From positions 62,001 through 126,000 of the forward strand of contig WTXI01000065.1 in NCBI GenBank assembly GCA_022376515.1: a stretch of 64,000 bases of DNA, written 5' to 3'. Both the position numbers and the translations under genes were made by a program. The first letter of the stretch is position 1. Each line of letters opens with the position of its first letter. Source of the stretch: Lactifluus volemus (Eukaryota > Basidiomycota > Agaricomycetes > Russulales > Russulaceae). Below, one piece after another: positions 36,741 to 48,800 of the stretch. The notes beneath the pieces are model-generated. The model was not told where the DNA came from. It was given only the letters and a program-made list of their open reading frames with translations, and searched no databases.

Positions 36741-36950
36741 TTGGAACAAGCCCGTGCACAACTTCCAGCTTCGACATGTCTACGCGTCGAGGATTAGCGA
36801 TTCACCGCACCAATTTTAGCGCTCGTGTGCCATGATGGCCACCATTCTTCTCTCTACAGCAGCCCACGAACTGGTCATGGCCGTAGTCACCAAGAAGATC
36901 AGGTGCGCTCCAGCCAAAAGTCCCTCTTTGTTATTTGTGAAAAGATTTGA
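36741..36950 (+). pseudogene. Sterol O-acyltransferase 3' fragment, copy 2
   Basis: It reads NKPVHNFQLRHVYASRIS near 36745 and ATILLSTAAHELVMAVVTKK near 36837, the closest match among the copies to the canonical MBOAT motif N-K-P-V-H-x-F-x-x-R-H-V-Y. It stops where the 190-bp repeat begins. One stop lies between the blocks. Confidence 0.55.
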
Positions 36951-36969
36951 CTTGTTTGAACGTGGAAAG

Positions 36970-37155
36970 AGTGACGGCAACGAATAACGTGCTAAGTGGG
37001 AGTGCGCAACTCGCCACTATTGTCAACCATACCACATTTCCGCGGATCCTGGCACCTTCGGTTTTTGAAACCGATCCACCCCCCTCGCACACAGTTCATT
37101 TTTAGGCCACATGGTAATATAAATGCCAGCTGTTCGAAGCAGAAAAACTTACTGT
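36970..37155. repeat. Dispersed repeat of about 190 bp, copy 2
   Basis: It matches 30603-30790 with scattered substitutions. It lies between an acyltransferase piece and a condensin piece. Confidence 0.7.
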
Positions 37156-37194
37156 AACTGGTGGTACTACATGTGACCAACCCACCTCAAAACG

Positions 37195-37495
37195 CGTCTT
37201 GGGACTGGTAACAACAGCCAACGACTGACAGATGGCGAGTGAATTGGTCTCCAGAAGAACGTGTGTTACAAACCCCTTTCACTAAGATCCTCCGCTCATC
37301 GTTTATTACAGAGCTGTCCGAGTCATGGCAGAGCCTTTCGAAGCCCTCACATCTCCAAATACATCTTGTGTCATTTTCTCGAATGCGTCGATGGCGTGCC
37401 CGCTATCTTGAAGAACAAACTACTATGTCTGGCTTTCCCGCAGAGGTCAATGCCGCCACGCACAACAATCAATCACAAAGACCAGCAGACCCCTT
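37195..37495 (+). pseudogene. Condensin subunit 1 gene, 5' fragment, copy 2
   Basis: The first codons are present (ATGGCGAGTGAA at 37232) but the following sequence has lost the part up to TKILRSSFITE near 37285. Later blocks (WQSLSKPS, LEEQT) are frame-shifted versions of ESFEAVTSP and MNKLLD. The piece ends near 37495, followed by sequence related to the 33154-33777 frame. Confidence 0.6.
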
Positions 37496-37889
37496 ATCCG
37501 CTGGACTCAGCAAAGCTATCACCTCCTGGGCATCCACCATAAAACTTCTCCCAGTTGTCTACTCAGCATTCTCTCCTCAGTGAGCCAGTTTCTGAACCAG
37601 TTCCATCAACTCGTCCCCACCTGCGAGCTCCGCTCTAATGCTCTCTCCTTCCCCTCACGCCCACATCTGGGCGTCCTCACTCACTGGCAGCCTCGTTCAC
37701 TAGTCTTGCGTTGGGTGGGAAAGGTTTGGTGGCTGGGATGTCGAACCCTGCCTGTGGTCATGCGCTTCTAACCTTTCTCGCTTTTGTAGATGCGGCTTTA
37801 GGAGGACTGGGTAACTATCCACCAATTGCTTTTTCTACTTTGGTGCTGAGTACAGTCACAGCGAAACTCAACTTTCTGTGGTGAGTTCT

Positions 37890-38260
37890 CCCGAGGTTCA
37901 AACAAGCCCGTCGAAAATGTCCTGCTTCGACACGTCTACGCGTCGACAATCAGTTCGTACTAATTTTTGCGCTCGCGTGCCATGTTGACCACATTCCCTC
38001 TCTCCGCGGGCCCACGAACTGGTCATGGCCGTAGTCACCAAGATGACCAAGTGCGCCCCAGCCAAACCTCCCTCTTTGTCATTTGTGAAAAGGTTAATTT
38101 GTTCGAACGCCGAATCGAACGTGGAAACAGATTGCCGCTGCAACTCATCCAGATTCCCAGATTCCCATGATCGCTGTTGCACGGTCACTAGCGATCAAGC
38201 ATAAAAAGTTCTTGGGCAACGCGATGATCTGGTTGGCGCTGTAGACGGGGTTCCCTTTAC
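37890..38260 (+). pseudogene. Sterol O-acyltransferase 3' fragment, copy 3
   Basis: NKPVENVLLRHVYASTISSY is readable from about 37896, followed by a stop, then RSRAMLTTF near 37975 and a frame-shifted LSA-HELVMAVV-K block. The end matches IKHKKFLGNAMIWLAL. This copy is the unbroken counterpart (empty site) for the transposon insertion in copy 4. Confidence 0.6.
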
Positions 38261-38649
38261 TGTGCATAGAATACGTCTTTTACTGATACTTTGCCTCGTG
38301 TCGGGCTTTATCATTCGGGGATCGTAAAGTACGGTATCTTGCAGTGTCGCTTATCACCTATGTAACAACGTTTTGAAAAAGGTGCCTTGTCTTTATTCAA
38401 GCGTGACGTGGTCAGACTCGGAAGCTCGAGACTTGAGTTTCCCAGGAACATATGCTTATCGTGATTATCGATTATCGATCATCACAAACGTGACCTTGCC
38501 GCCCGCTGAGCGTGAAATGGCGCAAACAAGGTGCCCTTAGAAGGCATAATGCCGGCACAGGCAAGGGCACATGGTTACCTCAAGGCTCAACAACCCTCAA
38601 CCTCTCCCGCTCGTCTTTCTCTTTCCTACTCCCTTCAAAAGCTACCTAG

Positions 38650-38703
38650 ATGACCCCGCATCCGTACGCCAAAGTCACCTATCCCAATGTCTCCTGTTGT
38701 TGA
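38650..38703 (+). promoter_or_regulatory. Upstream ORF overlapping the NLR start, unit A
   Basis: A 17-codon frame (MTPHPYAKVTYPNVSCC, stop TGA) starts 37 bp before the NLR ATG, in another reading frame, and ends inside the NLR coding sequence. Unit B keeps a frame of the same length at the same place. Ribosomes starting here would miss the NLR start, so it could limit translation (inference). Confidence 0.45.
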
Positions 38704-41700
38704 TCATTACTACAGCTCAGGTTCTCAAATCTCCGACATAAGGCACACTGGCAGCAGCCGCGCTCAGGTCGCCTCAACGCAACTAGGCTCGCACGCGCTC
38801 CGAGTCACTGGTACGTACTCTCTTTGTGATCATGCTCTAAGAGGTACTAAATCTCTCTACCCTGTCAGTCCTCAGAGCGCGCAACGTTCCGCGTCTCCAG
38901 ACCCTCCTCTGGAGAAAAGGAATATTTTACGTCACTGTGACTTGCGGGGCGACGACGAGGCAGACACGATCTGTGCGGAGAAGGGAGAATATCGTAGAAT
39001 GGAACGAGGATCTAGACACCTTGTGAGAAATTCCCATATTTTATTTCTATTTGCGGCTGAGTCTCCAGCAGCATTGTACAATCGCAATCTGATATCACAG
39101 TATCCCTCTATGTGGAAAGGACCAAAGGGAAAGGCATCCTTATCGGAAATCAGAGGATAGCCTGTGAACCACCTCGCGGTTCGTCTCATGATTGTTTAGT
39201 ATTTTTACTCATGCTTCTGGCTGAGCACCCTACATGTAGAACTCGACGTTGTTGTCGGCAATGTTGATGGACATTCTAGACGGACAAAGAAGCCGGCCAC
39301 AGTCTTAACGATCACAGTGTCATCAAACGCAAGTTCCTCTCGGACAGCGACAGCCAACACCCCAAATCCCACGCTGGACAACCCTGTCACTGAAGGAGGC
39401 GTTACGCGTCACATTGTCCAACTTGACACTGAATCCGCGCAACCCACGACAGTTACCGCTCCTATATCTGGTTTTTCCGGGACGGGTGACCTTCTCGTTG
39501 ACAGCGGCACTCCTCTGGGAATAGTGCCGGACAGCCAGCCAGGGATGTCGCGTCATTCCGATCGCACTGAGGAAGCTATGGATGCGGTCACAATATGGAA
39601 AAGTGCTCTTGATGTTATGAAGCAGGTCGTGGACACCGTCAGTCCAACCGTCAAACCAGTATGTCCCATACCTTTCTTCTCTACTATTCACCGAGCTAAT
39701 TGCTGCCCTTCAGCGTGCCAGCTCGACATGGGCTCAGCTCTCCAACACTCCCGAGGTGCGCGCTCTTGCCTTGTTTGATGAAATAGAACCTCAACCTTTT
39801 TCGGCTCGTTGGCAGGACTTGGTACACAAGTTACAGCATGACGGCAACTTCCGATCACTACTTGAGGCGATACTAAATGCATTTCAATTTACACATGAGG
39901 ACGGTTTGAGGAACATCCAACCAGAATCAACGCAAGGAAAAATTCTCATTGAGATGCTGAAGTGCGTCTCCGAATGTGCAGAGTCTATCAAATCGTACGC
40001 GTTTGCCGCCGGATCGAATGCCAAGAGGGATGAACAAGTCGGTACGTCATCCTGACCTGACCTCTCTCATCGCCTCTGATCAACATGTGATTTTCAGCAA
40101 AGCTGGCTTCGAAAAATGTCGAACGCTTCCGCGAGATCGTCGACCGATTACGAGATCTACGAGGACAATTCCTCACAGATGTTACTGTCCCCGCTAGCGC
40201 TGCTGTCTCTGAAATGCGAAACGATGTGAGAACACAGGAAGCGGATATGTCGAATCAAGCATCGGATACTGGTGCGTCATTCTCACAGTCACAAAGTCAT
40301 CGATCTTCTGTTTGACAAGAGTAAAATAGAACTGAATGCACTAATCGGGGAAAGCCCTCTTTTGGGAGGATGGCGATTCAGAGATAGGCAGGGCTGCCAT
40401 CCAGGCACACGCAAACATTTCTTGGACCACATCGTCGAGTGGGTCAAGAATCCCGAATCCGACCGCTGCCTCCTTCTCCTTGGCCAGGCAGGCACGGGAA
40501 AGTCCTCAATTGTGCATGAGATCGCACTTCACTTCGACGAGACGTATCTCGGTTCTTATGTCGCTTTTGTGCGGAAGGAGAAAGCCAAGGAGTCCAACGA
40601 CGAGGCTTATCACTTCTTTACGACGCTTGCCCGCGGCCTCTCCGATCGCTATCATCATTTCAAGCTCGCCCTCAAGAGGGCCATTGGAAGTGATCCATCT
40701 TTTGGCACTACCCGAGATCCCCGTAGACTTTTTACACGGCTCCTCGTTAATCCATTCAGGAGCGTACCACTTGTTGATCCAATTCTCATCATCATCGATG
40801 GGTTGGATGAGAGTGGTATCACAATTGGCGGAAATGCACTGCACACGTTTCTTGCCCAACGTCTCATCGACCTCCCGCGGAACGTTCGCATCCTCATCAC
40901 GTCGAGGTCCGAAGATGACATCGAACAGGCATTCGCCAAGGCGGAGTCCGTCCACACACTGTACATGGATGACGACGACCTGGCTGCCAATACGACACAA
41001 GATATTAGCTTGTATTTTCAGAGCAAGCTCCGCGAGGACGTGCTCAAAGAGCATGGTAGCAACCTACTGCAGGCGTCACAGGGCTTGTTTCAATGGGCGG
41101 CCGTTGCATGTGGTTTCATAACCAGCCCTGCCAATCGTGGCCTTAGCTACAACGAATGTGTACGGCGCCTGTTGGCACCCTCTCGAGGTCGCAGTGGTGA
41201 AGGTCCGCTGGACAACTTGTACGAAGAAGTGCTCCAAGGGTATTTTGATTCAGATGAAGCCCAGGTTCTTTTTCGGTCCATCATGGGACAACTTTTTGCC
41301 GCTATCGAACCTCTCTCCATCGATTCTTTAATTTCTCTGCGACAGCATGCACCTATTGTCACGGTTCACCCCGAAGATTCCAACCTGGTCCTCAGAATTC
41401 TCCGCTGCCTCGGCTCGCTGCTGAGCAACGTCACTTCAAATGACCAAACGCGCCCCATCCTTCCCCTCCATTCATCATTCCGTGACTTTCTGACTAGTAA
41501 GAAGAGCAACGTGTTTTATGTCGATCTTGCGGATGCCCACCATGATCTGTCACATTCCTGCCTTGGTTTAATGCTCGATGGCCTCAAATTCAACATGTGC
41601 AGACTCGAGTCGTCATATCTCGCCAACAGCGACGTCCCAGACTTGGAATCCCGAATCACCAAATATATTCCGTCTGCTCTACAATATGGCTGCATTTACT

Positions 41701-44700
41701 GGAGCGATCATTTGTGTCGTCGTCTTGCCTTCGATCGGGAGGTGCTCAAAAATGTTCAATCACTCTTCGAAACCAAGTTTCTGTTTTGGCTGGAAGTGCT
41801 TAGTGTCAAGAAGAGTGTCGGCGTTGGTTCACGAGCATTGTCATCCCTGTCGGTATGGTTGCTGCGCGAGGTATGTACACCGCATAATTGAATGTGACAT
41901 GTAGTGACTTGAGCTTGAAATCGCAATAGCGTTCACAAACGGAAGTGAAGAATTTGTTGGGATTGGCGAAGGATGCATCTTCATTCGTGCGATATTTCGG
42001 AATGGCGGTGGCTCGAAGTGCACCACATATCTACGTCTCTGCCCTGCCTTTCGCACCAGCCTCTTCCCAGATCCTTCATCAATACCTTCCCCAATTTCCT
42101 CAGACGTTGAGGTTGGAACGCGGGCAGTTGTCTCATTGGCCTGAATTGGAAATGACGATTAAGGCACAAGACAGCGAGGTCCTTTGTGTTGCATTCTCCC
42201 CGGACGGGGAGCGGATCGTATCAGCCTCTTTGGATCACACGATTCGGGTGTGGGATGCCACAACAGGACAGATTGTAGCGGGCCCGTTTACTGGACACAC
42301 CGATCGAGTCACATCTATTGCCTTCTCACCAGATGGGGAGCGTATCGCATCGGGGTCTTATGATGGCACGATTCAGGTGTGGGATGCCACAACAGGACAA
42401 ATTATAGCTGGCCCGTTTACACACATCCTTTGGGTCACATCTATTTCATTCTCACCAGACGGGAAGCGTATCGCATCGGGCTCTTATGATCGCACAATTC
42501 GGGTGTGGGATGCCACAACAGGACAGATTATAGCTGGCCCGTTTACCGGACACACCGATCGAGTCACATCTGTTGCCTTCTCACCAGATGCGGAGCGTAT
42601 CGCATCGGGCTCTTATGATCACACGATTCGGGTGTGGGATGTCACAACAGGACAGAATATAGCCGGCCCATTTACTGGACACACCCAAAGGGTCACATCT
42701 ATTTCATTCTCACCAGACGGGAAGCGTATCGCATCGGGCTCGCATGATCGCACGATCCGGGTGTGGGATGCCACAACAGGACATATTACAGCTGCCCCGT
42801 TAACTGGACACACCAATCATGTCACATCCGTTGCCTTCTCACCAGATGGGGAGCGTATCGCATCGGCTTCTTGGGATTACACGATTCGGGTGTGGGATGC
42901 CACAACAGGACGGATTATAGCGGGCCCGTTTACTGGACACACCCGTTATGTCACATCTGTTGCATTCTCGCCAGACGGGGAGCGTATCGCATCGGGCTCT
43001 TATGATCGCACGATTCGGTTGTGGGATGCCACAACAGGACAGACTATAGCGGGCCCGTCTACTGGACACATCCTTTGGGTCACATCTGCTGCCTTCTCAC
43101 CAGATGGGGATCGTATCGCATCGGGCTCGGATGATTGCACGATCCGGGTGTGGGATGCCACAACAGGACGGATTATAGCGGGCCCGTTTACTGGACACAC
43201 CCGTTATGTCACATCTGTTGCATTCTCACCAGACGGGGAGCGGATCGCATCTGGCTCACATGATTGCACAATTCTGGCATGGGATGCCACAACAGGACAG
43301 GTTATAGCTGGCCCGTTTACCGGACACACCGATCGAGTCGCATCTGTTGCCTTCTCACCAGATGGGGAGCGTATTGCATCGGGCTCTTATGATCACACGA
43401 TTCGGGTGTGGGATGTCACAACAGGACAAAATATAGCCGGCCCGTTTACGGGACACACCCAAAGGGTCACATCTATTTCATTCTCACCAGACGGGAAGCA
43501 CATCGCATCGGGCTCGCATGATCGCACGATTCGGGTGTGGGATGCCACAACAGGACAGATTATAGCGGGCCCGTTAACTGGACACACCGATTATGTCACA
43601 TCTGTTGCATTCTCACCAGATGGGGAGCGTATCGCATCGGCTTCTTGGGATTACACGATTCGAATGTGGGATGCCACAACAGGACAGATTATAGCGGACC
43701 AGTTTACTGGACACATCCTTTGGGCCACATCTATTTCATTCTCACCAGACGGGAAGCGTATCGCATCGGGCTCGCATGATCGGACGATTCGGTTGTGGGA
43801 TCCCACAATAGGACAGATTATAGCCGGCCCGTTTACTGGACACATCCTTTGGGTCACGTCTATTTCATTCTCACCAGATGGGAAGCGTATCGCATCGGGC
43901 TCGGATGATTGCACAATTCAGGTGTGGGATGCCACAACAGGACAGATTATAGCGGGCCCGTTTACTGGACACACCCGTTATGTCACATCTGTTGCATTCT
44001 CACCAGACGGGGCGCGGATCGCATCGGGCTCGCATGATCGCACGATTCGGGTGTGGGATCCCACAGCAGGACAGATTATAGCTGGCCCGTTTACTGGACA
44101 CACCGATTATGTCACATCTGTTTCCTTCTCACCAGACGGGAAGCGTATCGCATCGGGCTCGCATGATCGCACGATTCTGGTGTGGGATGCCACAACAGGA
44201 CAGATTATAGCAGGCCCGTTTACTGGACACACCGATCAAGTCAGATCTGTTGTATTCTCACCAGACGGGGAGCGGATCACATCGGGCTCTGATGATCGCA
44301 CAATTCGGGTGTGGGATGTCACAACAGGACAGATTATAGCGGGCCCGTTTACTGGACACACCGATTATGTCACATCTATTTCACTCTCACCCGACGGGAA
44401 GCGTATCGCATCTGGCTCGGATGATCGCACTATTCGGGTGTGGGATGCCACAACAGGACAGATTATAGCCGGCCCATTTACTGGACACACCGATCAAGTC
44501 AGATCTGTTGCATTCTCACAAGATGGGAAGCGTATCGCATCGGGCTCCCATGATCGCACGCTTCGGGTGTGGGATGTCACAACAGGACAGATTATAGCGG
44601 GCCCGTTTACTGGACACACCCGTTATGTCACATCTGTTGCATTCTCACCAGATGGGGAGCGGATCGCATCAGCCTCTCATGATGGCACGATTCGGGTGTG

Positions 44701-44998
44701 GGATGCCCCAATAGGACACATTGCCTCAGCTTCAAATGACGGCACAATTCATATGAAGACCGCAACCATGGCCGAAAATATCAAGAATCAATTTACGGAC
44801 CAATCCTTGGTCGGTAGTGACGGTTGGTTACATGGAGAAGGGAATGAACTTTTGCTTTGGATTCCCGAGCTACATAGGCCATGCCTTCATAGACCCAGCA
44901 CTATCTGGATTGCAGGCAAACATGAGACACGGCTTGATCTCTCAGATTTTGCTTATGGATCAAATTGGGCTAGTAGTACAATCTCACAATTTACCTAA
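38687..44998 (+). CDS. NLR-like protein A: C2, NACHT and 20 WD40 repeats
   Basis: A STAND-type receptor like the fungal NLRs that control incompatibility and non-self recognition. Nine exons joined by eye (38687-38810, 38869-39022, 39069-39178, 39240-39658, 39714-39755, 39816-40041, 40098-40271, 40330-41870, 41930-44998) total 5859 bases, an open frame of 1952 residues. Residues about 35-157 form a C2-like domain (LRVTVLRARNVP ... FYVTV ... VEWNEDL ... ITVSLYVE ... ILIG ... TVLTITV). Its loops lack the usual Asp pairs, so calcium binding is doubtful. A Ser/Thr-rich linker and a helical region follow. NACHT has Walker A GQAGTGKSS (about 468-476) and Walker B ILIIIDGLDES (about 568-578). WD40 repeats cover about 1016-1876, then a C-terminal tail with LLLWIPELHRPCLHRPS. 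No broken motif was seen. The exon ends are supported by the paralogue at 57848. Confidence 0.85.
42175..44735 (+). repeat. WD40-coding array A, 20 units of 129 bp
   Basis: Each unit encodes 43 residues of the form VTSVAFSPDGERIASGS-x-D-x-T, then IRVWDATTGQIIAGPFTGHT-x-x. Units 3-8 and 9-14 match each other better than their neighbours: for example the NIAGP variant recurs at 42638 and 43412, exactly 774 bp (six units) apart. The array ends with a partial unit (IASASNDGTIHMKTA). Confidence 0.9.
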
Positions 44999-45086
44999 AT
45001 AGAATCAATTGTATGCAAGATTCCTTGACTGTTGTTCTGGTAACCGTGACTATCTTACCACTCACGAGAATCCGAGTCGTATACTC

Positions 45087-45092
45087 AATAAA
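45087..45092 (+). terminator. Polyadenylation signal of NLR gene A
   Basis: AATAAA lies 88 bp after the stop codon, and the same signal is kept in unit B. Confidence 0.55.
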
Positions 45093-45141
45093 AGAGATAT
45101 CAAATGTCAAGGGTTTGATTCCCGTTCTTGGCTGTGATGTA

Positions 45142-45656
45142 CAGTGACTTGCATATTTGTTCGGAAAATGTGTTTCGCGCCAAGAAGTTTGTGCATGTTT
45201 GTCTATGACAAACAGTGACCTTGCGTCACGTCGGCTGAGAGTTGCGAGTGACACCACAATCTTGTGATTCTGAAAGAGTTTCCCTTGGATTTTGTCAAGA
45301 TACATTGTAGGTTGAGCTTCCAGGATGCTTTGAATGTATTGAAGATCCTGAGGGTCTAGTAGGCATTTTCGGCCTGTGTGATGTGCAAGTGGATTGGTAA
45401 CTGTGCCACAAGTATTGTACAGCTGAAGAATGGTATAAATTGTTGATTGGCTATGACCTGAAAGGAGTACAATCTCCTTTACTGGAAGCTCAAAGTCATA
45501 GAACCAGCATATATTACGTTCTTGCAGTTCTGTAGAGGTTGCAGCAGGCATATCGATTGAGGAGCAGTGTGACAGATGTCACTGTTTGGCTATGGACAAA
45601 TAGATACAAAGTTTTTGGCGCGAAACACTTTTTCCGAATATATATGCAAGTCACTG
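45142..45656 (-). mobile_element. Tc1/mariner deletion derivative, copy 1 (515 bp)
   Basis: The ends CAGTGACTTGCATAT... are inverted repeats of about 45 bp, flanked by TA on each side (45140-45141, 45657-45658). The minus-strand frame from 45551 encodes the helix-turn-helix part of a Tc1-type transposase (VKEIVLLSGHSQSTIYTIL ... YLDKIQGKL ... VSLATLSR) and then jumps directly into the far terminal repeat. The catalytic DDE domain is deleted, so the element is non-autonomous. Unit B lacks this insertion at the matching place (after CAAGGGTTT, 63479-63487). Confidence 0.85.
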
Positions 45657-45771
45657 TATCTTTGGTACTGTGTGAGCTTTCGTCGTCTGATTTTCCCACC
45701 TTCTGGACTGTAACATAGATAGTAATAGTAATCGGATTTCCGCTCACAGTGAACTGAGACTAAAGGACGTG

Positions 45772-45795
45772 ACGCGTGACTGTTACTACACGCGT
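45772..45795 (+). promoter_or_regulatory. Two MCB-like boxes before condensin copy 3
   Basis: ACGCGT occurs at 45772-45777 and 45790-45795, 65-90 bp before the position of the first codon. ACGCGT is the MluI cell-cycle box bound by MBF at G1/S in yeasts. Two boxes also occur before copies 1 and 5. Regulation of a condensin gene this way is inference. Confidence 0.4.
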
Positions 45796-45859
45796 CGAAC
45801 ATGTGACCGACGCCCTCCGACTCGTTCGGGACTGGCAACAACGGCCTACGACTTGCCAG

Positions 45860-48800
45860 ATAGCGAGTGAATTTGATCTCCAAGAGGAGCTTCAGGCTCT
45901 ACAGGATTCAGGGAACTATTCTATAGGCCATGGACATGACATACGATAGATGCAACCAGGAGCGATGGACGCTTTGCTTCAACGTGTGTCGCAGTCGCAT
46001 TCACTAACATCGTCCACTCATCGTTTATTATAGAGGCTGTCCGAGCCATAGCAGAGTCTTTCGAAGCCGTCACATTTCCAAATACGTTTGACATCTTGTG
46101 CTCTTTTCTCAAATGCGTCGATGCAGTGCCCGGTATCTTGATGAACAAACTACTCGACGTCATCATGTCTGGCTTTGCCGCGGAGGTGGATGCTGCCGCG
46201 CACGACATCGATCACGAAGATCAGCAGACGTGCGCGGCACATAAAGTACCGATGGAGATGTATACCTTCTTGCTCAACTGGTCAGCCCGCTCAGTGGAGA
46301 AGGTCAACGTACCCGACGAGGATGCGTCCGCTGCCGCGGTACCCACAAAGTCTCGGAAGGGAAAGGCAACACAATCGAGAGTTGCTTTCAAGAACAAGGC
46401 AGCCGAATGCTCATGGAAAGACCAGATCGTGCCTATTCTTACACTGATCGCCGAGGTTTTGCAGTTGAAAACGTCCAAGATTTGGACTGTGATGTGGGGA
46501 GAGGGATACTTTTATCGGGTCCGCCAGTTCTTCGCAACAAAGTCGCTGTGACAGTGCGCTCACTATAGAAAAAACGTTCCTTGTTCGCGTCACTGTAGGT
46601 GTCTCACTGCACCTGCGTACCACGTCACGGAGAATGAGCAGTACATGAAGTCCCAGCCTATCAAGCTTGGAGTCTACAAAGTGATCTGTCTCGGGTCAAA
46701 CACCACGGGCATGGACCTGCCGCACAGACCGCGATCATGCAATCCTTGCAGTACTACGAGCACCTCTCCGAACCCATCGCACAATGTCTTAACGTGCTGT
46801 TGAAGTAATTTGATCATGCACAACTCGGCGAGGAGATCCTCCGGGAGATCGCTGCGAAGAGCTTCAATGCGCAAGATACCAAGGGTCCAAGGAATTTTTC
46901 CAGGTTCCTCACGCAATTCGCAGAGTGGGCTCCGCGAGCAGTCCTGAAGCAGATTAGGTTGCTGCTTTCGCACTTGGACTCAGAGGTGCGTTTTCTTACT
47001 CTCCCTCATTCCCTTCGAGTGTCTACGGGGCCTTACGCTACATACATAAACACAGTCTTATCCGATGCGCATGGCGATCGTCGAAATCATCGGTTGTCTC
47101 ATCTGCGAGCTCGCTTGCTCGGAAGACCGCACGAACGACGCGCACCAGATGCAGAAACAGCTCGATGGTCTCTACGATCTGCTCCTCGAGCGCACTCTCG
47201 ACCTTTCCTCCTACGTGCGCTCCAAAGTCTTTACCGTCCTCAGCCGACTCTGCGACCTCCCCGTGAAATTTCCCAAACAGCGCCTCGCCATCACACGTGC
47301 GGCGGTGTCTACAAGGTGGCGGGCGTGTGCAGGAACGGGATTTGGTTGATCATCAAGCTGATGGTGACGCATCCGTACGGATTGACACACGGCGGCTTGC
47401 TCTGGATGAAGGAGTGGGAAGATCGGTATCGTGAAGTAGTGAGAGAGTTGCACAAAACAGAAAAAGTAACACCCTATCTGGAGATGCGGGAGATGCGGGG
47501 ATGAATTCTACGGCTCGGCCCGTAAAGAAGCGATCGCGGTAAGTGCTGACCCCTCAAACAGCGAATTTGTTGCTGATTTGTCGTTGAACAGGCGTCGAAA
47601 AAAAATACTGAAGGCGTGATGGATGTTGATGAGGAAGATGGGGACGAAGGTGGTGATTTGGACAAGGTCGACAGTATCATGCACTAGAGTCCTCCAATGC
47701 CGAGGAATGCCGCGAGTCCGCCTCGACATGGACAGTCCCGTGTTCCGAAAACTGCAAGAAGCTATTGAGCACCCGTGTCGCTCACGCGAGTGGTTTGCGC
47801 TCACCGAACAAACGATCAATACCCTCTTTGTGCTCGGAGACCAGCCGGAAGTGCTGATCGATACGCTTATGAAGGACCTGTCGCGGCGCGCGTTCCGCCG
47901 GCGAGAGAGACCGGTACCCTCCGCTGCCGAAGAACAGGTGTCGTTTGCGGTACCGGATGAAGATGCGATGGATGAGGATCCACCGCCGAGCGCGCAGGCG
48001 CCGATCTCAATCGTGCCTGGATCGACGCAAGGAGCTTTAACGGGGAACACCGCGAAGAAGAACGATGACACTGGGGACGCATTCTAGTTGAGCCGACTAC
48101 TGTTTGTAGTGGGTCACGTCGTGGTCAAGCACATTGTCTACTTGGAACTCGTCGAACGGGAATGGAAGCGCCAGAAACAGGAAAAGGAACTAGGTATGTG
48201 TCTTACGTGCATTAACGGCTACCTTTTTTTTTGCTTCTTCTCACGTTCTTATAGCTGAGAAGATCTCAAGGGGTACCGGAAACGACGCTGCGAGTAAGGA
48301 TGGGAAGGGGCTTACCAGGTCGCTGGAAATGCGGAGGATGAGATCGGCGACCGCATCGCTGCCGTGCGCGAGACGAGGCTCTTGTACGGTCCCGATTCGC
48401 TCCTCGCACTATATGGGCCTCTACTGGTCCGTATATGCGGTCGGCCCGACCAATTCAAGGTTCGTAAATCTCTAACATTTCGACGCTCAGCACCAACCAA
48501 AATATTTTGGACAGAACACGACGCTGCGGGCAGTAGCGACGCTCTTGTTTAGCGAGTCCCTCTGCGTTAGCTCGCAATTCTGCGACGCAAACCATTACCT
48601 GCTCTTCCGCATCCTGGAGACGTCGAGGGACCCGAACATCCGGAGTAACATTGCGATCGCGCTCGGTGACGTCGCGGTCCCTTTCAGCGCTCACGCATCT
48701 CGAAGGCCAACTGGGCGATGTCTCGAACGCGTACACTTTCTCTTGGCTTTTCGCGAATTTCTTTTAAAGAATGGTTTTTGGTTCCGCCGCTAGTGATCAG

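Noticed and set aside
40272..40329. Start of the NACHT-containing open frame at 40272
   Set aside because: This is a 58-bp intron (GTGCGT...ATAG). The upstream exon joins to AACTGAATGC at 40330 in frame in both paralogues.
42619..43914. Minus-strand open frames of 60-90 codons inside the WD40 arrays
   Set aside because: They repeat every 129 bp and are reverse readings of the WD40 units.
45108..45125. tRNA T-arm-like GGGTTTGATTCCC
   Set aside because: No cloverleaf can be formed upstream, and half of the motif belongs to sequence shared with unit B.
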